Origin: Isoetes taiwanensis
Lineage: Eukaryota; Streptophyta; Lycopodiopsida; Isoetales; Isoetaceae
Direction: 5' to 3'
Assembly (NCBI GenBank): GCA_021234155.1
Contig: JAJEKV010000060.1
Coordinates: 6,718,323-6,782,322, forward strand
DNA length: 64,000 bases
Made by a program: the position numbers and the translations under genes. Shown piece after piece: positions 1-11,894 of this stretch (positions are counted from its first letter, which is position 1; every line of letters begins with the position of its first letter). The notes under the pieces were generated by a model. That model worked only from the letters and a program-made list of their open reading frames with translations, was not told the origin of the DNA and did not search any database.

Positions 1-1310
1 TACTTATGTTGTCATCAACATCCTCAAGACCGCTAAGGTCTTCCACCTAGTTTTAGGCAACCACCCTTCTTTCAATTCATCCGAGGATGTGTCTATATCC
101 CCCAACAAAGTTAATCACCTTCTTCCAAAGAAGCCACCAAGGCACGGTTGGTGTCATCTCGATTGGTTTGCCAATGCTTTATATAGTCCTCGATTCCTTC
201 CTTAGTCAATCCCAATTGTTTCACTTCTTCAAGAGGGTTTTAGAGCTTTTGGTTGACCTAGAGGTATCATAGACTTGCCATTCTCATCTCTATGCCATAT
301 TTCCTCCCTCCTCTCCACTCATCCTCTCAAGGTCTCATCTTCCATTGGAAGATTGGAATCCCATCTCTCACCCAAAAGTGAACGGCAGAGGCCGGGAATG
401 ACCTTCAAGATCCAATGTATAACCATCTACAAAGCTCTTCCAATCGGGCACTTATTCTATGAGAGAAGCTATAGGGTTTGGAGTAGTGCATTCATGCAAG
501 ATTTCTATTAGCCTAGGAAAGTTGGTCACCGTCTCGCTTTCAAAGATACAACTATATTTGCCAAATAATGCATCCACATCCTCATGGGTATGCCCGCATA
601 AGAAACCCTAAATTAACTCTCTTTTTTTCAAATATTAAGTAAGATAGGAAAGAAAACATCCACCTGTTCTTATTTTTGCAAGACAATTATCAAGTTGCAA
701 GAGAAACCTTTGGGTAGATCTTGAGGTCTAGCTGCCTAGCACGGAAGTTGAAGCTCCAATATGTTCATTAGACCCATGCTTCCTAAACCTTGTCTTGCTG
801 AACTTTTCAATATTGTTAGGGTTCCCATCTAACAATGCTCTATGTAGTGCCCGGCTAGTCAGAGGGTCCTCGAGGTGACCATTGTATCCATTTTCATAGT
901 TTCTCAAACACCTCATGATACTCCCAATATGAAAAACTGGACCATCACTCCACAACTCCAAACTAAAATGGCCATAGTAGGTTTGAGTTTGCCCATGCAA
1001 GATTGCCCTACCATTGAGATCTCAGAAGGGTATGATCTTCCACATGACTTTGGTATGTACTTGAATTGTGGAAGACAAGTCTTTTGCTGGTCCATCTTGT
1101 CATGTATAATACATAAATAGTTATTGGGTTCCAATGCAGATAAAGTCCATCACATCCAATAACATGATCTACATGATAGTTGGTCAGTCATATGGTCCTT
1201 CATATGCTCCCTTATCCTAGCCCTTTGACTAGGTTGCACAGTCTTATCAAGAGTCTCCTTCAACTTAGCACATAAATTGCACTTTGCAAAGTTGAGATGC
1301 TAGATGAGGC
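1..1310 (-). pseudogene. DUF7869-type protein gene, broken, cut by window edge
   Basis: Read on the minus strand from about 1310 down to 1, the translation pieces together a large plant protein of the DUF7869 type, which has no established function and is often found as transposon-like multicopy genes. In order: a Cys-rich start (NFAKCNLCAKLKET, near 1255-1290), then CIIHDKMDQQKTCLPQF (about 1062-1114), a segment ending ALHRALLDGN, the family's strongly conserved HTHEDVDALFGKYS block (HTHEDVD at 572-592), a PDWKSFVDGYT block followed by LEGHSRPLPFTF (about 370-450), and near the end LEEVKQLGLTKEGIEDYI then NRDDTNRALVASLEEG (about 125-235). The blocks lie in different frames and are interrupted by stops, including a TGA near 1137-1141, so this copy cannot make the protein. 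The order and spacing match one degraded gene rather than separate ORFs. The family match is from memory of conserved blocks. Confidence 0.6.
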
Positions 1311-1626
1311 ATTCAGGTTATTTCGAGTTGGTATTTGGTCATCCATGGAACTAAGGAACATCAAGGATACTTTGTAGGCACTGGGGGAAATGCGTAGACA
1401 TTGGTTGACCTTTTGGGATCAGAACAAATGTGTGAAGTTCACTAATCTCAAGGATCCAACCGGCAAGCCTATCTTCATCAAACACTTGAGTAACATGATG
1501 GACGAACTTGGTATCGAGAATAAGGATGATATAATCATAGTGGATGATGATGCCCTCAAATGCTTCTACAATCAAACGCAGGCCCTGAATCCACCATCTT
1601 ACGATCCAAAAACTTTATGCAGATGA
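1297..1626 (+). pseudogene. FCP1/NIF-like HAD phosphatase fragment, copy 1
   Basis: From the ATG at 1297 the frame reads MLDEAFRLFRVGIWSSMELR, meets an in-frame TAG at 1375-1377, and continues without further stops to 1626. The blocks GIWSSM, FWDQNKC, PIFIKHLSNM, IIIVDDDALKCFYNQ and LNPPSYDP occur in the order and spacing of the FCP1-homology (NLI-interacting factor, HAD superfamily) phosphatase domain. There the WSS segment, the WDQ segment and the acidic VDD motif flank the catalytic core. The first HAD motif (DxDxT/N) is not visible upstream, so this is a C-terminal half carrying one stop. FCP1-type enzymes dephosphorylate Ser/Thr residues, classically of the RNA polymerase II CTD; nothing here shows a substrate. 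The first bases overlap the antisense start of the DUF7869-like gene. A related copy lies at 11390-11890. Confidence 0.6.
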
Positions 1627-1639
1627 TTTTTCTCGTGAA

Positions 1640-2505
1640 ATTTGTGTCTATTATGCATAATTTGGCTATGGGGATGATTTCCGGGTGAAGTGTTAGATTC
1701 ATACCGTGAATCGATAGAACGGCGGGCATGGAACCGCACCTTGTTAAACACGTGGAAAAAACATGGATTGATCCCTTAATGTTTTATTGAAATATATGAT
1801 ATTTTTGTATGATATTTGTGCCATGTATCGATAATTTCGAAGTCCGAATTGCTTCGCAAAATAATGCAACTGCTATTATCAAACCTAATATTATCATCCT
1901 AATGCTCTTCAATTTTGGTCTCATCTATGTTAGCAACTTGCTCTTTCATTTTTGCATATTTCAATTTGCATATAAAACGTCACACGTGAATCGCAATTTT
2001 GTGTTAGTTTTTTTGAAGTCCAAAAAAGATTAAAAAACAAAACCCCCTAGAAGACAAACAAAGAAGTTGGCGCGGATTTTGGAGTTGACATAATCCCAAT
2101 TTAATTGATGATGGTTATCTCCGGGCTTTTTTGGCTTCGGGCTTGAATAACAAAATTTTCTGGTTTTTTGGTTTTGTATTAAAGGTTCACGGCTTCCCGG
2201 TTTCCAAATTATCCGCTATTGCTTCTTCTCGGCTTTTAAGGCTCAAATCATCCGCTATTGGCTTCTTTCTCGCTCAAATCAACTTTTGTTTTTCGATTTT
2301 TGGTTTCGCTCAAAGGCAAAGGCTCAACTTCTGTACGTAACACAAATAGATTAGTATTTCCTGCGCTTTACTTAAAGTCCGTTTCTAGTATTTGAAAGTT
2401 CTCGTTTCTATCCGTTTCTTTATCCGTTATATGAGCTTCGTGGTTAATCAAGGGGAGTGCTTTATCGGCTTAGACTTTTAGATGCATCAGTCCTATACCG
2501 CCCTA
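1640..2505. other. Intergenic, no recognisable gene
   Basis: AT-rich sequence with short ORFs only. Nothing in either strand resembles a known family. The stretch 2040-2340 has scattered GC-rich words (ggcttc, ccggg) but no coding pattern. Confidence 0.5.
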
Positions 2506-2925
2506 GTAGCACCTTCATATATAGATATATTGCTTATAAACATGTTCTATTGCTTATATGATCTCGCTCTATGATCTTCCTCTATGATCTTGCCTATATG
2601 ATCTTGCTCTATGATCTATCCGCTTCTATGATCTTGCTTATAATGATTTTGTCAGATTCGGTCTTATTCTATTTCACTAGCTCTTCTTCTATCCGCTTCT
2701 AAATAATGAACTAAAAACAATGAACTAAACAAGGAGTATTCTAAAATGAACTAAATGAGCTCTTCTCGCTTCTATCCGCTTCTATGAGTTCTTATTCGGC
2801 TTCATCCATTTTAGATTTGCTCTATCTATTTCCCGGGCTTCATATTCTATTTTATCGCTCTTATTCTATTCCTACCGCCTTCATATTCACCGGCTTCATA
2901 TATTCGCAATCAAGTAACTGCAACT
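2506..2925. repeat. Degenerate TTCTAT / CTATGATCTTG simple repeat
   Basis: Pyrimidine-rich low-complexity tract. Variants of ctatgatcttg recur between about 2555 and 2645, and variants of ttctatccgcttctatgag and ttattctatt recur from 2660 to 2925. Copies differ by single bases and short insertions, so no exact period holds. Confidence 0.55.
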
Positions 2926-2929
2926 GCTC

Positions 2930-5900
2930 TCTTCCTCCGAAGTAGATATGTTTTTTATGCATTTTTTTTTTCTATAGAATGACATGTTAGAATGGGTTTA
3001 AATCGCCGATTTATAGTTTGGCTTCCTATTTCCCACTAGGTTATCGAAATCGCCAGCGCTGCTTCAAGTTTGGCCATTCTATTTCATACGGCTTTATACA
3101 AATCGCGCCAAGCACGCAGGAAGTAGATCCGTAAAAAACACTATAGTAAACGCCACCGGGCGCTGCTTTTGAATTTTGTATATTTAGAATCTTTTTCCGG
3201 GAGAGGAATATCATTTGCTAATTAGTTAATTTCTCTCGCTCTAGTGCATTACACATGGTCATTTCTAGTTCAAATGTAATTTCGATCAACTCATCAACGC
3301 TGACCCTGCATAAGATACTACTTTAATTGTGCCGTTTCAAAACATTCACACAGAGTTGGACAAGCCATATGACACCAGACGGGCCATGGGAATGCTACCA
3401 TCGCATCACCGACATATGCGGCTCCTCAAGGCTCATGCCAACAAATAAATACGAGGCTTTGATTAGGAGTATCAAGGATCATACAACACTCCTCGATTTG
3501 AGACCGAAGCATTCCAAGTAGGGACTAAGAGGATGATGTCATATCGAGTGGTCCAGGTGGCATTGGGCTGGCGAAGTGGGCCTATGTGACATTTTGTAGA
3601 GATAGAAAGAACTCGCTACCGGGCGATTTTCACGTAAGGAAAAATGTATATTTTTTAATATCAATACAAACTCGCTGGCCCCGGCTAATTTTGCAAATTT
3701 TACTTTTATGTCAACGCTTTATTGTATTATGCTTTTTATATGCAATGTCGAAAATATTGAATTTTTGATGTTCTCCAGCTAAAAGAGGACCAGAACCCCA
3801 AGAAACTACATATTTTCATTAATGTGTAGTTTCATGGGGTTGATATGATCAAGCAAAGAACATCAAAGAATTTAAAATTCACAACATCACGCCAGATGTT
3901 ATGATATATTCATTTTTTTTGAATATCCAAATATACATACCTTTTCGTGACGCTCTTTTGGCCATGCTACAAATGTGCCCACGCCACCAACCGTGACGCC
4001 ACCGGATGTCTTCGCGGAAGAGCCTCATCTTCATAATTGCAGTTTATAATGGAAATCTTACGTGAAACAAGTTTTTCAAGAGGGAAACACCATGACACAC
4101 GTAACTTGATTCGGGATCTTCGATTTTACATAATCCTACTCTGGCCTAAATTTGTTTAAAAGATAAGATTCTTCTCCTAATAATCGAGCAAAGAACCAAT
4201 GCTAGAATTGGCATTGGGAAAAATAGAGGACTAAGGTGTGCATATTAGAAATGGAATCACACTCACCTTAGTTCACAGACATCGACGATTGATTCATGAA
4301 GACTTCAGCCGATCATTGATCTTGGCGCCTCGAGACTCGGGTCGATTGTCTTGGATGCACCTATTGTATAAGGGATATGTAACACATGCGTAAGGGCTCC
4401 GCGAAAACCCCTTGCATAATGTTTCTGAATTTTTCAAAACTCTTCCACCACATACGCTACAAATCGTACTCTAAACCCTTCCAAAAGCAATTCCCACGCA
4501 TCGGTAGCATATGTACGGTTTGTTGAAAACAAACCCTTCGGTCACTTCATTGATGTTTCACCTACTCAAACTATGTGAACCCTTTGGTCGATTGATTCAT
4601 ACCGATCTTGGGCTTCCATTGATCTTGGCGGTCGATTGAGGGCCTCGATAGTAGGTGGCCGATTAGGGTGGTAGTAGATTACACATATAATGCCTTTGAA
4701 AATAATAATAATTTGTTTTCTTGAAATTGCACCGAAAAGAAAAAACACATTTTAAATTTTGTAAATGAGCCGATGCATTAATTAAGGCTGTGATAAATTC
4801 TTTGAAAAGACTAATTTGAATTTACTTGTAACTGATTTAGATTATGAACGCAGATATATAAGTTTAAACCAAAACCCCAGCCTCATATTATCCTCACACT
4901 TTGCAACCTATGGCGCTCTGAGGATCTGGTACCGCCACGAGGCGCAGAGGTGGGCTTATTGCGCCAAAGCACAAATGCAAAGCCCTGAGGTTTTCAACAA
5001 GCGTAAAATTCCGCCAGTTTCGTGTATGAATCGCTGTTTTAGTTCAGAATTTATTTCAGGTCCCTCTTTGTTAGGTTTTTAGGATTTTTCTCATTTATAG
5101 AGTTATTATCCGATAAGAAGCATATGTCCTCTAATATTTGAGTTCATATGCCAAAAATGCAAATAAATGCTTAATGTGTGCATGTTTTTCTTTCTTTTAA
5201 TGTCAGATGTGTCAAGCTTCGCTTGTATTCGAGTTAGCTATGTTTTTACAGCTTAGTTGTGTCCTCTCGATGAAGATTCAACTCTTTGCTGTGGTGTTTA
5301 TAGTTATTTGTGTCCCCGCCACGCTGAATAAGGCACTACATTAGTTTCTATATCTAGAGATGAAGGACCAACTTCGTTGTGATTTTATAGTTATTTCACC
5401 GAAGCATTTTGATTCGCAAAAACGCTTCCGCCAGCTTTAATTAGTCATTACATTAGTTTCTTTACCTTTAAGGTCATTATTTAGATGCCGCCAAGCCAGA
5501 TTTGTTGTGATTTTGATCGACAAAACGCCACCGGGCGATGTAATTCCAATTAAGTAAATGAACTTGCTCAGACTATTTTCAAATCGCTTCGCCGCTTTTT
5601 GCTATGGTATTACATGTTTCAATTTAGCATATATTTTAGCCTTTAAAAGATTAACCATGTGCCGTGAATTTTACAGATCACAAAGATAATCAAAAGGAGA
5701 AACAAGCACGTACCGCACATCTTCACCTTTAAAAGCAAAGCGACGTATTGAAGATACCGCTTACGCACTGTAGCATGCATTGACGATAAGATACATCCGA
5801 ATAATAAAGGCCTCGTGTAGAACCTCCATCTCCGTAAGAAGATCTTATAGAGGGGCTCTAATGGTATGTGGAGATCTTCAAACCGGGTGGAAGACGCACT

Positions 5901-6400
5901 TTTCATATCTGTCTATAAGAGAGACCCATCAAATGAAGAAGCGGTGGAATTCTTATCACATGGCACAGACGATTTTTCCGCTCATTGCTAGTTGAAGTGG
6001 GCCAAAAAATAAGATCAACCGATGCGCTTCTAGTAAGCAAAGAGGACCGTGATTAAGATCGACGACATGGCCGATTCCTCCTCAAATTTGGTCAGAAGTT
6101 GGTGGAGCCATTGACTCCTAATACCGATGTCGCTAGGTTGGTTACTTAGGCGGCGGCAAAGGTCACCACCCTGCGCGTGAAAATGGTAACTTCTATTTTT
6201 ACGAAGAGTGGTCAAGGATCATCCTTGACCATCGGCTTCGTGATTTCTCGGGCGGTTATTTGGTCGATTGAGCAGGGCGTACTAAGCTAACGATTCGCCT
6301 TTATGTAAAGGGTTTTATTTTGCTTTAATTCAAGAACCCTTTAACACAAGATCCCATAAGCTAGAATAGTCGCCATGCTTCCGCTGACGAACTGTGAATG
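2930..6400. other. Intergenic, no recognisable gene
   Basis: About 3.4 kb without an identifiable coding region. Short ORFs (for example 3327-3521 and 4816-5082, plus strand) have no recognisable motif. The word ACCGGGCG sits in otherwise AT-rich DNA at 3155, 3618 and 5530. Confidence 0.45.
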
Positions 6401-6408
6401 GAGGCCAT

Positions 6409-7700
6409 CCCGGCATGGCCATGGCCTAGTTCGACAGCCTCGTTTTGCTTCCTGAGGAGATTCAATCACCGGTATGCTTCATTATCTTTCTTGGATGCCT
6501 GACCTACGATTTTCTCTCGCATGTAGGATGGATATGTCGACTCCATTGTAGCTTTCTAGGATCCAGACTCATCGCAGGAAGGGATTTTGTCGTGACTCAC
6601 CTGTACCGTGAGGGTCTTTGTGGGATTCGCTGCGAAAAGGATTCGCGCACTCAACGCAGCCTAATGGATCAACATCATATTCGGGTTTTCGCTCTCAATC
6701 GCGGAAAGATATTGCCACTAGTTGGTTGCATTTTTCTCATTTTAAACATGAAGGATAACCTCTTTCAAGGGTCACGGTCATTACATTGCATCCTCGCTTT
6801 GGGGCGTACCATGAACTGGAATGTGCAACCATATTATCCGATGTTCATCGGCCGACCGTGATTTAGCTCTGCATGCCTTGATTCTTTTCTCACGCAGCAT
6901 TGGGCTCACGCAGAATAGTGCATTGATTTATTCAAGATCTAAGTGTAATATTCCTTGCAAGAGTTTTATCCGCGCATACAGTCTTGAGATATATATTTAG
7001 TGCTAGTCCTTGAGCAAGCCATCTTTGTGTGGGTGAGCAAAGGAGACTCTTCTAAGAATGGTGGACTTCCCCAACACTTTGTTGTAGAGATATTTGGCGC
7101 ATATGGCGCATTGCTTTGTTGGTCTAGTCTTGACTGCTTTAGATGTGGGATACTACGTAACTTGGATAGAGTCTAGTTCTCTCATTGCTGGTCTCCGCTT
7201 CCATCCCAAATTGAAGAAGGTGTGGATATTAGAAAAAGTCTCATTATGAAAGGCCTCACCGTGGAATGTGATTCTATGTGGGACATGGGACTGAGGACCG
7301 CATGCTCCCATAGCTTTGTCGGGTTGAATGGTGGGTTATGAGCTCACCTGTGGATGGGAGCTTTAAGCTTTGGCTTTTCTTCTAGCTGGTAGAGCCGCAA
7401 GGAAGAAGAAACCCATTGCAAGTGTCCATGGGCGTACCGGCGGAAGTGGACCACCTGCATTGGGAGAGAGGCCTTTGCATTTGTATCCTAAAGAAGATGG
7501 TGAGAATGTATACCTTTAGCACGAAAATTGAAAGGGGATTTGCATTCTTCCAAAGAGGTACTAAGGTACGATTGTGTATGGGCCGAAGTTAATCGCCGAG
7601 GGAAGAAGCTCCCACTTTCTTTGTCTGGCCCACCGTGATTTGCATTTCTGAGGTGGATCTTAACGTGGCATCTCTTCGCATATCAGATCGGCCCGGTATT
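6409..7700 (+). pseudogene. F-box-protein-like relic
   Basis: Around 6445-6605 the reading VLLPEEI is followed, after a gap, by RLHCSFLGSRLIAGRDFVVTHL. This matches the C-terminal half of an F-box (pattern R-x-R-C-V-S-K-x-W-R-x-L-I-A-x-x-x-F-V-x-x-H-L) with the central Trp region altered. LPEEI would be the F-box start, and the intervening bases have a plausible donor (gtatgc, near 6473) and acceptor (gtag, near 6525). Downstream to about 7250, pieces such as HFVVEIFGAYGALLCWSSLDCF resemble the middle of F-box/kelch-like proteins, in which the F-box binds SKP1 of an SCF ubiquitin ligase. A stop just after MAMA near 6432 and several frameshifts make this non-functional as written. The ORF from 6445 to 6861 is open for 138 codons. 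The call rests mainly on one 22-residue segment. Confidence 0.4.
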
Positions 7701-7704
7701 ATCA

Positions 7705-9660
7705 CAACGCGCCTTTTTCAGCTCTCGCCTTCTCATACTCTGGTAGATTGTGCTGAAATGCTCTAGGATATCAGCTACTATGGGAGCCACAAATAAATGT
7801 TTTACATACCATTATTACCAAAAATATAAAAATCTTGCTTTCAAAAAAAAAAATGAATATGCGAGGGCTTTACAAATCGCTCGGACGAGCCATTAGCAAT
7901 TTAGGCCCCTGTCTACTTACAGCAAAGAAGATAAGAAGCTAAATTTAAAGGCAAGTGGAAACCACGTAAGGACACCATGCCTTACAAGGACGCATTACGA
8001 CAAGGCCAGCTTTGAGTGCTAAATGAGAAACTAAAAAATATGTCATTGGCATCCATCAACTGAAAGCTTCACCCATCCAAATTCAATGGATAGGCTTTTC
8101 AGGTCCACTAAAAGCTATTTATATCGCCAGAAGGTATGACGCAAGATTCTTCGGAAATAGTGAACAAAGATGATCGAAAATCCGTATGGCAGTGCCAATG
8201 CCCCCAGATGTAGTGTCAGACGATACCGTAACAAAGAAGGTAATCATTTGGAGCAAGCTCGAAGACTTCATCGAGAACCTGCATATTACATTTTATGATA
8301 ATAGATGGCCAAAGATTCAATAGAGGCCCAAAAGGTTCGGATCAAGAAGGCACAACATACCGGGAATCATTATTCTACAGCCGTGATTCTCGTCAACTCC
8401 ACGGCTCTCGAGCCGCTCAACAACACCGCCGAAGCAATAACAAGCGCGACTCCTACCGACATGGGAAAACTTTCTTTATACAAAAGGTAATTATCTTCCT
8501 CATTTTTTCTTTTTCAGATTAATGCGCCAGCGCCATTTCATATCACCGATATAAACGCCGCCAGCTAACATTTGCCTTAGTCCGGCGATAAAAGGCTTCC
8601 CTCGATCGAAGCCGCTCGTTATAGTTAACATACCGGGCGCGATTTCTTTAGTAGAATGAAGAAAAGTTATCGCCGATTTGCCTACTCTAACTCTATGGAA
8701 ACTTGGCTATCCTTTGAAGATAGCCATTTTATCGTAGGCAACCGAGCTGCATAATTTTCATTCTATTTGCGAAATCGCCGTGCACGACATTTGCTTATTT
8801 GACGAAACGGCAGCCGTTGTTCTGGTATAAATCACCGGGCGCCGATTTGGGTTATCCGATATGAAATCGCCGGCGCAATTTTAAACTAGGAAGGATTGTT
8901 TGAATTCAATGATTATGAAGTTAACAAAGTTATTCCTCGGTATTCCTATATATAACTTCGCGATGCTCTAAATCCGCTGGATTGAATATGGAAGCCAATG
9001 CCGACTGCATAGGGCTGTCACCCAAAGCTACCGAATTTAAGTTATCGGAAAGGACACTTTAGCCGTAATTTCATAATACGTGACAAGACCAAGAGCACCA
9101 GATCAAAGAAAAAAAAGGAGATGAAAAGTGCGATGTCACCAAGAACCAACTGCACTCCAAGGATGCCTGCGCAAGATAGTTTTCTTTTGCTTCGTGATCT
9201 AGTATGGGGAGAAATGGAATGAATTCTCGATGCCTACATGGAGAAGAAGCGTCGATTCACAAGAAAGATTTCCTTCCGCTGACACATCAATTTTGATATC
9301 CATATAACAGAGATGAGGAAGGCCTGTGGATCGATCGCATCAAGAACCGATCTCGGGCCTGATAGGGGTCAAAGTATTAGATGGAAGTAATTTTTATGTC
9401 AGCCTAAGCACCCCATAAGCACTCTAATGCTGAAAACTCTTTACTATTTTATCTTTTTTCCTCGTGAACTCCCATGAAGCTGAAATTTTGTATTCCAAGG
9501 CTGTAATGTGAATGCGCTTCGGGAAAAAATATCAAAAAATGAAAAGAAAAATATTTTCAAAATACAAAGAAAATAGCCCCCGTAAAGCACCCACTAAGCA
9601 CCATGTGTCACCGACACAAAAGTGTCCCCACCCTCCATGCTTTGACCCATAGGTTAACTC
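7705..9660. other. Intergenic, no recognisable gene
   Basis: No supported coding region. Two overlapping short plus-strand ORFs at 8295-8522 carry no known motif. The stretch 8500-8900 is dotted with CG-rich words (cgccg, ccgggcg) at 8632 and 8834. A poly-A run occurs near 7841-7852. Confidence 0.45.
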
Positions 9661-9705
9661 GAAAAGGAAAACTTTTTACAAGAAAACTCGCAAGATTCAA
9701 TGCTA

Positions 9706-10962
9706 TGGAATCCTTTGAAGATGGCCATGGCGGAGCTGAAAAACATTAGAGTGTCAAAAAAGGCAGCTGGTGAGGAATTACAAAGGCTTACAGAGAATGG
9801 TCATTGCCTGAAAGCTAGGACTGCGGCAAATAACGCCCAACTTTAACGCACTCCAAAGAAGTATGTATTTTGGTCCAAAGATCTTTGTCAAGCGCGCCAG
9901 GTTGAAGAACCTTGCAACCTTTAAAGGGATGCACTAAAGTTGCATCCGACTCTGAAACGGTAAAAAGTCGCTGCTTGGTGAAGCACTCGAACGAATCCAC
10001 GCTTTTATCAAGGTCCACTGGTTTCGCGTGCCTGCCGTATAAGTGCAGGTGCCTATGATATCACACTCTTCGGCTTTGATAGCGAGGCACCAGATGGTCG
10101 CTTTGATGACTATAATACGCTCTTCAACATATGGTGGTTTTACCGACGGAGATGAATTACACTATTGTCAATGGCATGTCCCTCCGACATGTCCTATGCA
10201 TTTGCTCTTAACCGCTGCAAATGACTTAGAATGCGTGGAAAGTCATAATGACAGCGCATCCTCATAGATGAAAACAAGGACATTGACTGCCATTGAAAGT
10301 AAAAATTTCATGTGCTGGCTATTATGATAGCCATGATGGATGATAAGGAATAAGGAAAGGCTTAAGGAAAACCGTGATGGAGACAAACTAGCATGGCAAG
10401 TATCGGGCTAGGATGAACGCGATCCTGCTAAACGCCTTCTATCCGGAGCAAGAAGACAAGGGAAGGGTGTCAAGGTCGTGGAAGAGTTAGAGGAAGAAGA
10501 GGAAGAAAACGAGGACGCACTCCAGCTTCAGGGCTACATTAAGGTATGAGCTCCTAACTTCACATAAGGGGAAGCTAAACAAGAATCCAAGTTCTCTATG
10601 GACCTTCCCAAGATCTCATTGAAGCATTTTGTCCATTGGAAACAACTTCTGCCGGAACTTCACGCTGGAGGTTACACGGTAGAGAAGCGCTTTGAAGCTA
10701 GCAAGGAAATGCCGTGAAAGGCCGTTCGGCGATCGAAAGCCAAAAATTTCGACTCCTCTTCGAAAGTACTAGAGGGAAGCACCTAGGAGACCAATCGGCA
10801 GTGCAAAAAGCAAAGCTTCTACCTCTAAGGCCGAAACAATACCTTCTCGACGGCTTAAAGAATGGGAGAGATTATGAGACGCATTGCATGGTACCAACTT
10901 CATGGATGACACCGACGATAGATCACCAAGTACCTATCGACATGCCCGCGGAACATCCTTGA
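9706..10962 (+). other. Gene-like fragments of unknown identity
   Basis: Three pieces look more protein-like than the surroundings, but I do not recognise them. (1) From the ATG at 9727 (or the in-frame ATG at 9721), 40 codons read MAELKNIRVSKKAAGEELQR and onward, rich in Lys/Glu/Leu and possibly coiled-coil, ending in TAA at 9844-9846. (2) At 10451-10543 a frame reads GKGVKVVEELEEEEEENEDA and ends at AAG followed by GTATGAG, a good plant splice donor, so it may be an acidic exon. (3) At 10714-10962 an 82-codon ORF is basic and has no motif. They lie upstream of the second FCP1-like relic and could belong to the same decayed multi-exon gene; that link is inference. Confidence 0.25.
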
Positions 10963-11389
10963 CAGTTGGAAATATAGAATAGATGACAATAACAAGGATG
11001 ATGATAATAACAATAATGTGATGATGAAACAGACTAAATCGGAAAAACACTAGCCAAGCACAGAAGAGTAATGAACTATCAAGCATAGCCCCATTAATCG
11101 CATGCATCTCAACTGATGTGGCTGTTCTAGCACCGACAACCCCTCAAAAAGATGCAAATGGAAGAAGACACCACGGGAATGATGAAGATGAAAGGTATCG
11201 TGGATTAATGTTCCTTTTTGATATCCATGCATTTACAAACTACAGATATAGAAATCGCTACCGGGCGCTGATGAGTTACTTTAGAGATCATATTTTAAAT
11301 TATGTTGACATGCATCATTAATGAAATCGCTACCGCTAGTTATTTCCATTTCTTTCATCTCATTAATGCTATTGTTCACTTTACGTAAA

Positions 11390-11890
11390 ATGATACTCGC
11401 TTCCCCACCAAAAAGTACCGGTCTTGATTTGAATGCAGGTGGGTTATGTGGTGAACGCTACCTAAAGCAACGCTTTGAAAAGTCATGGTATCCAAGAATA
11501 ACCATTTGAGAATAATAATTTGCATCAAATATGTTTACCCTACCAGTATCCGGTTGAGATGTTGACCAGCCTCTACCGCTTTCGTTGTGCAATTTGGTCA
11601 TCTATGGAGCATAGAAAATATACGGATGTTTTGAAAGTGCACTGAAGCAATAGAGATTAAGGCCCCATCCGGGATCAAAGCAAATGTGCTTCATTCACAA
11701 ACCCTAAAGAACCGGCTGTGTAAAAGATATTTGTGAAATGCTTGCGCAACATGATGGATGCCCTAGGTGTTGGAGTGGATAAGGAAGGCATGATCATGGT
11801 GGATGATGACGCTTAAAGTAAAGTTGTTTCAATCGGGCCATACCATTGAATCCGCCATCCTATCATCCTCAAGATTTTGATAAATAAAGA
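11390..11890 (+). pseudogene. FCP1/NIF-like HAD phosphatase fragment, copy 2
   Basis: This copy contains more of the domain than the one at 1297-1626. LDLNAGGLCGERYLKQ (11423 onward) aligns with the first HAD motif, where LDLNG is usual, and an extra base or codon has disturbed it. RFRCAIWSSMEHRKYTDVL (about 11579-11635) matches the RVGIWSSMELRNIKDTL of copy 1. DQSKCASFTNPKEPA (about 11673-11717), then IFVKCLRNMMDALGVGVDKE and MIMVDDDA (11730-11814) match the C-terminal blocks. A TAA follows the VDDDA block, and the last block (LNPPS) is only traceable out of frame near 11850. Frameshifts and stops make it a pseudogene. The two copies are clearly homologous at DNA level, for example in ttggtcatc(c/t)atgga. 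Confidence 0.55.
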
Positions 11891-11894
11891 TGAC

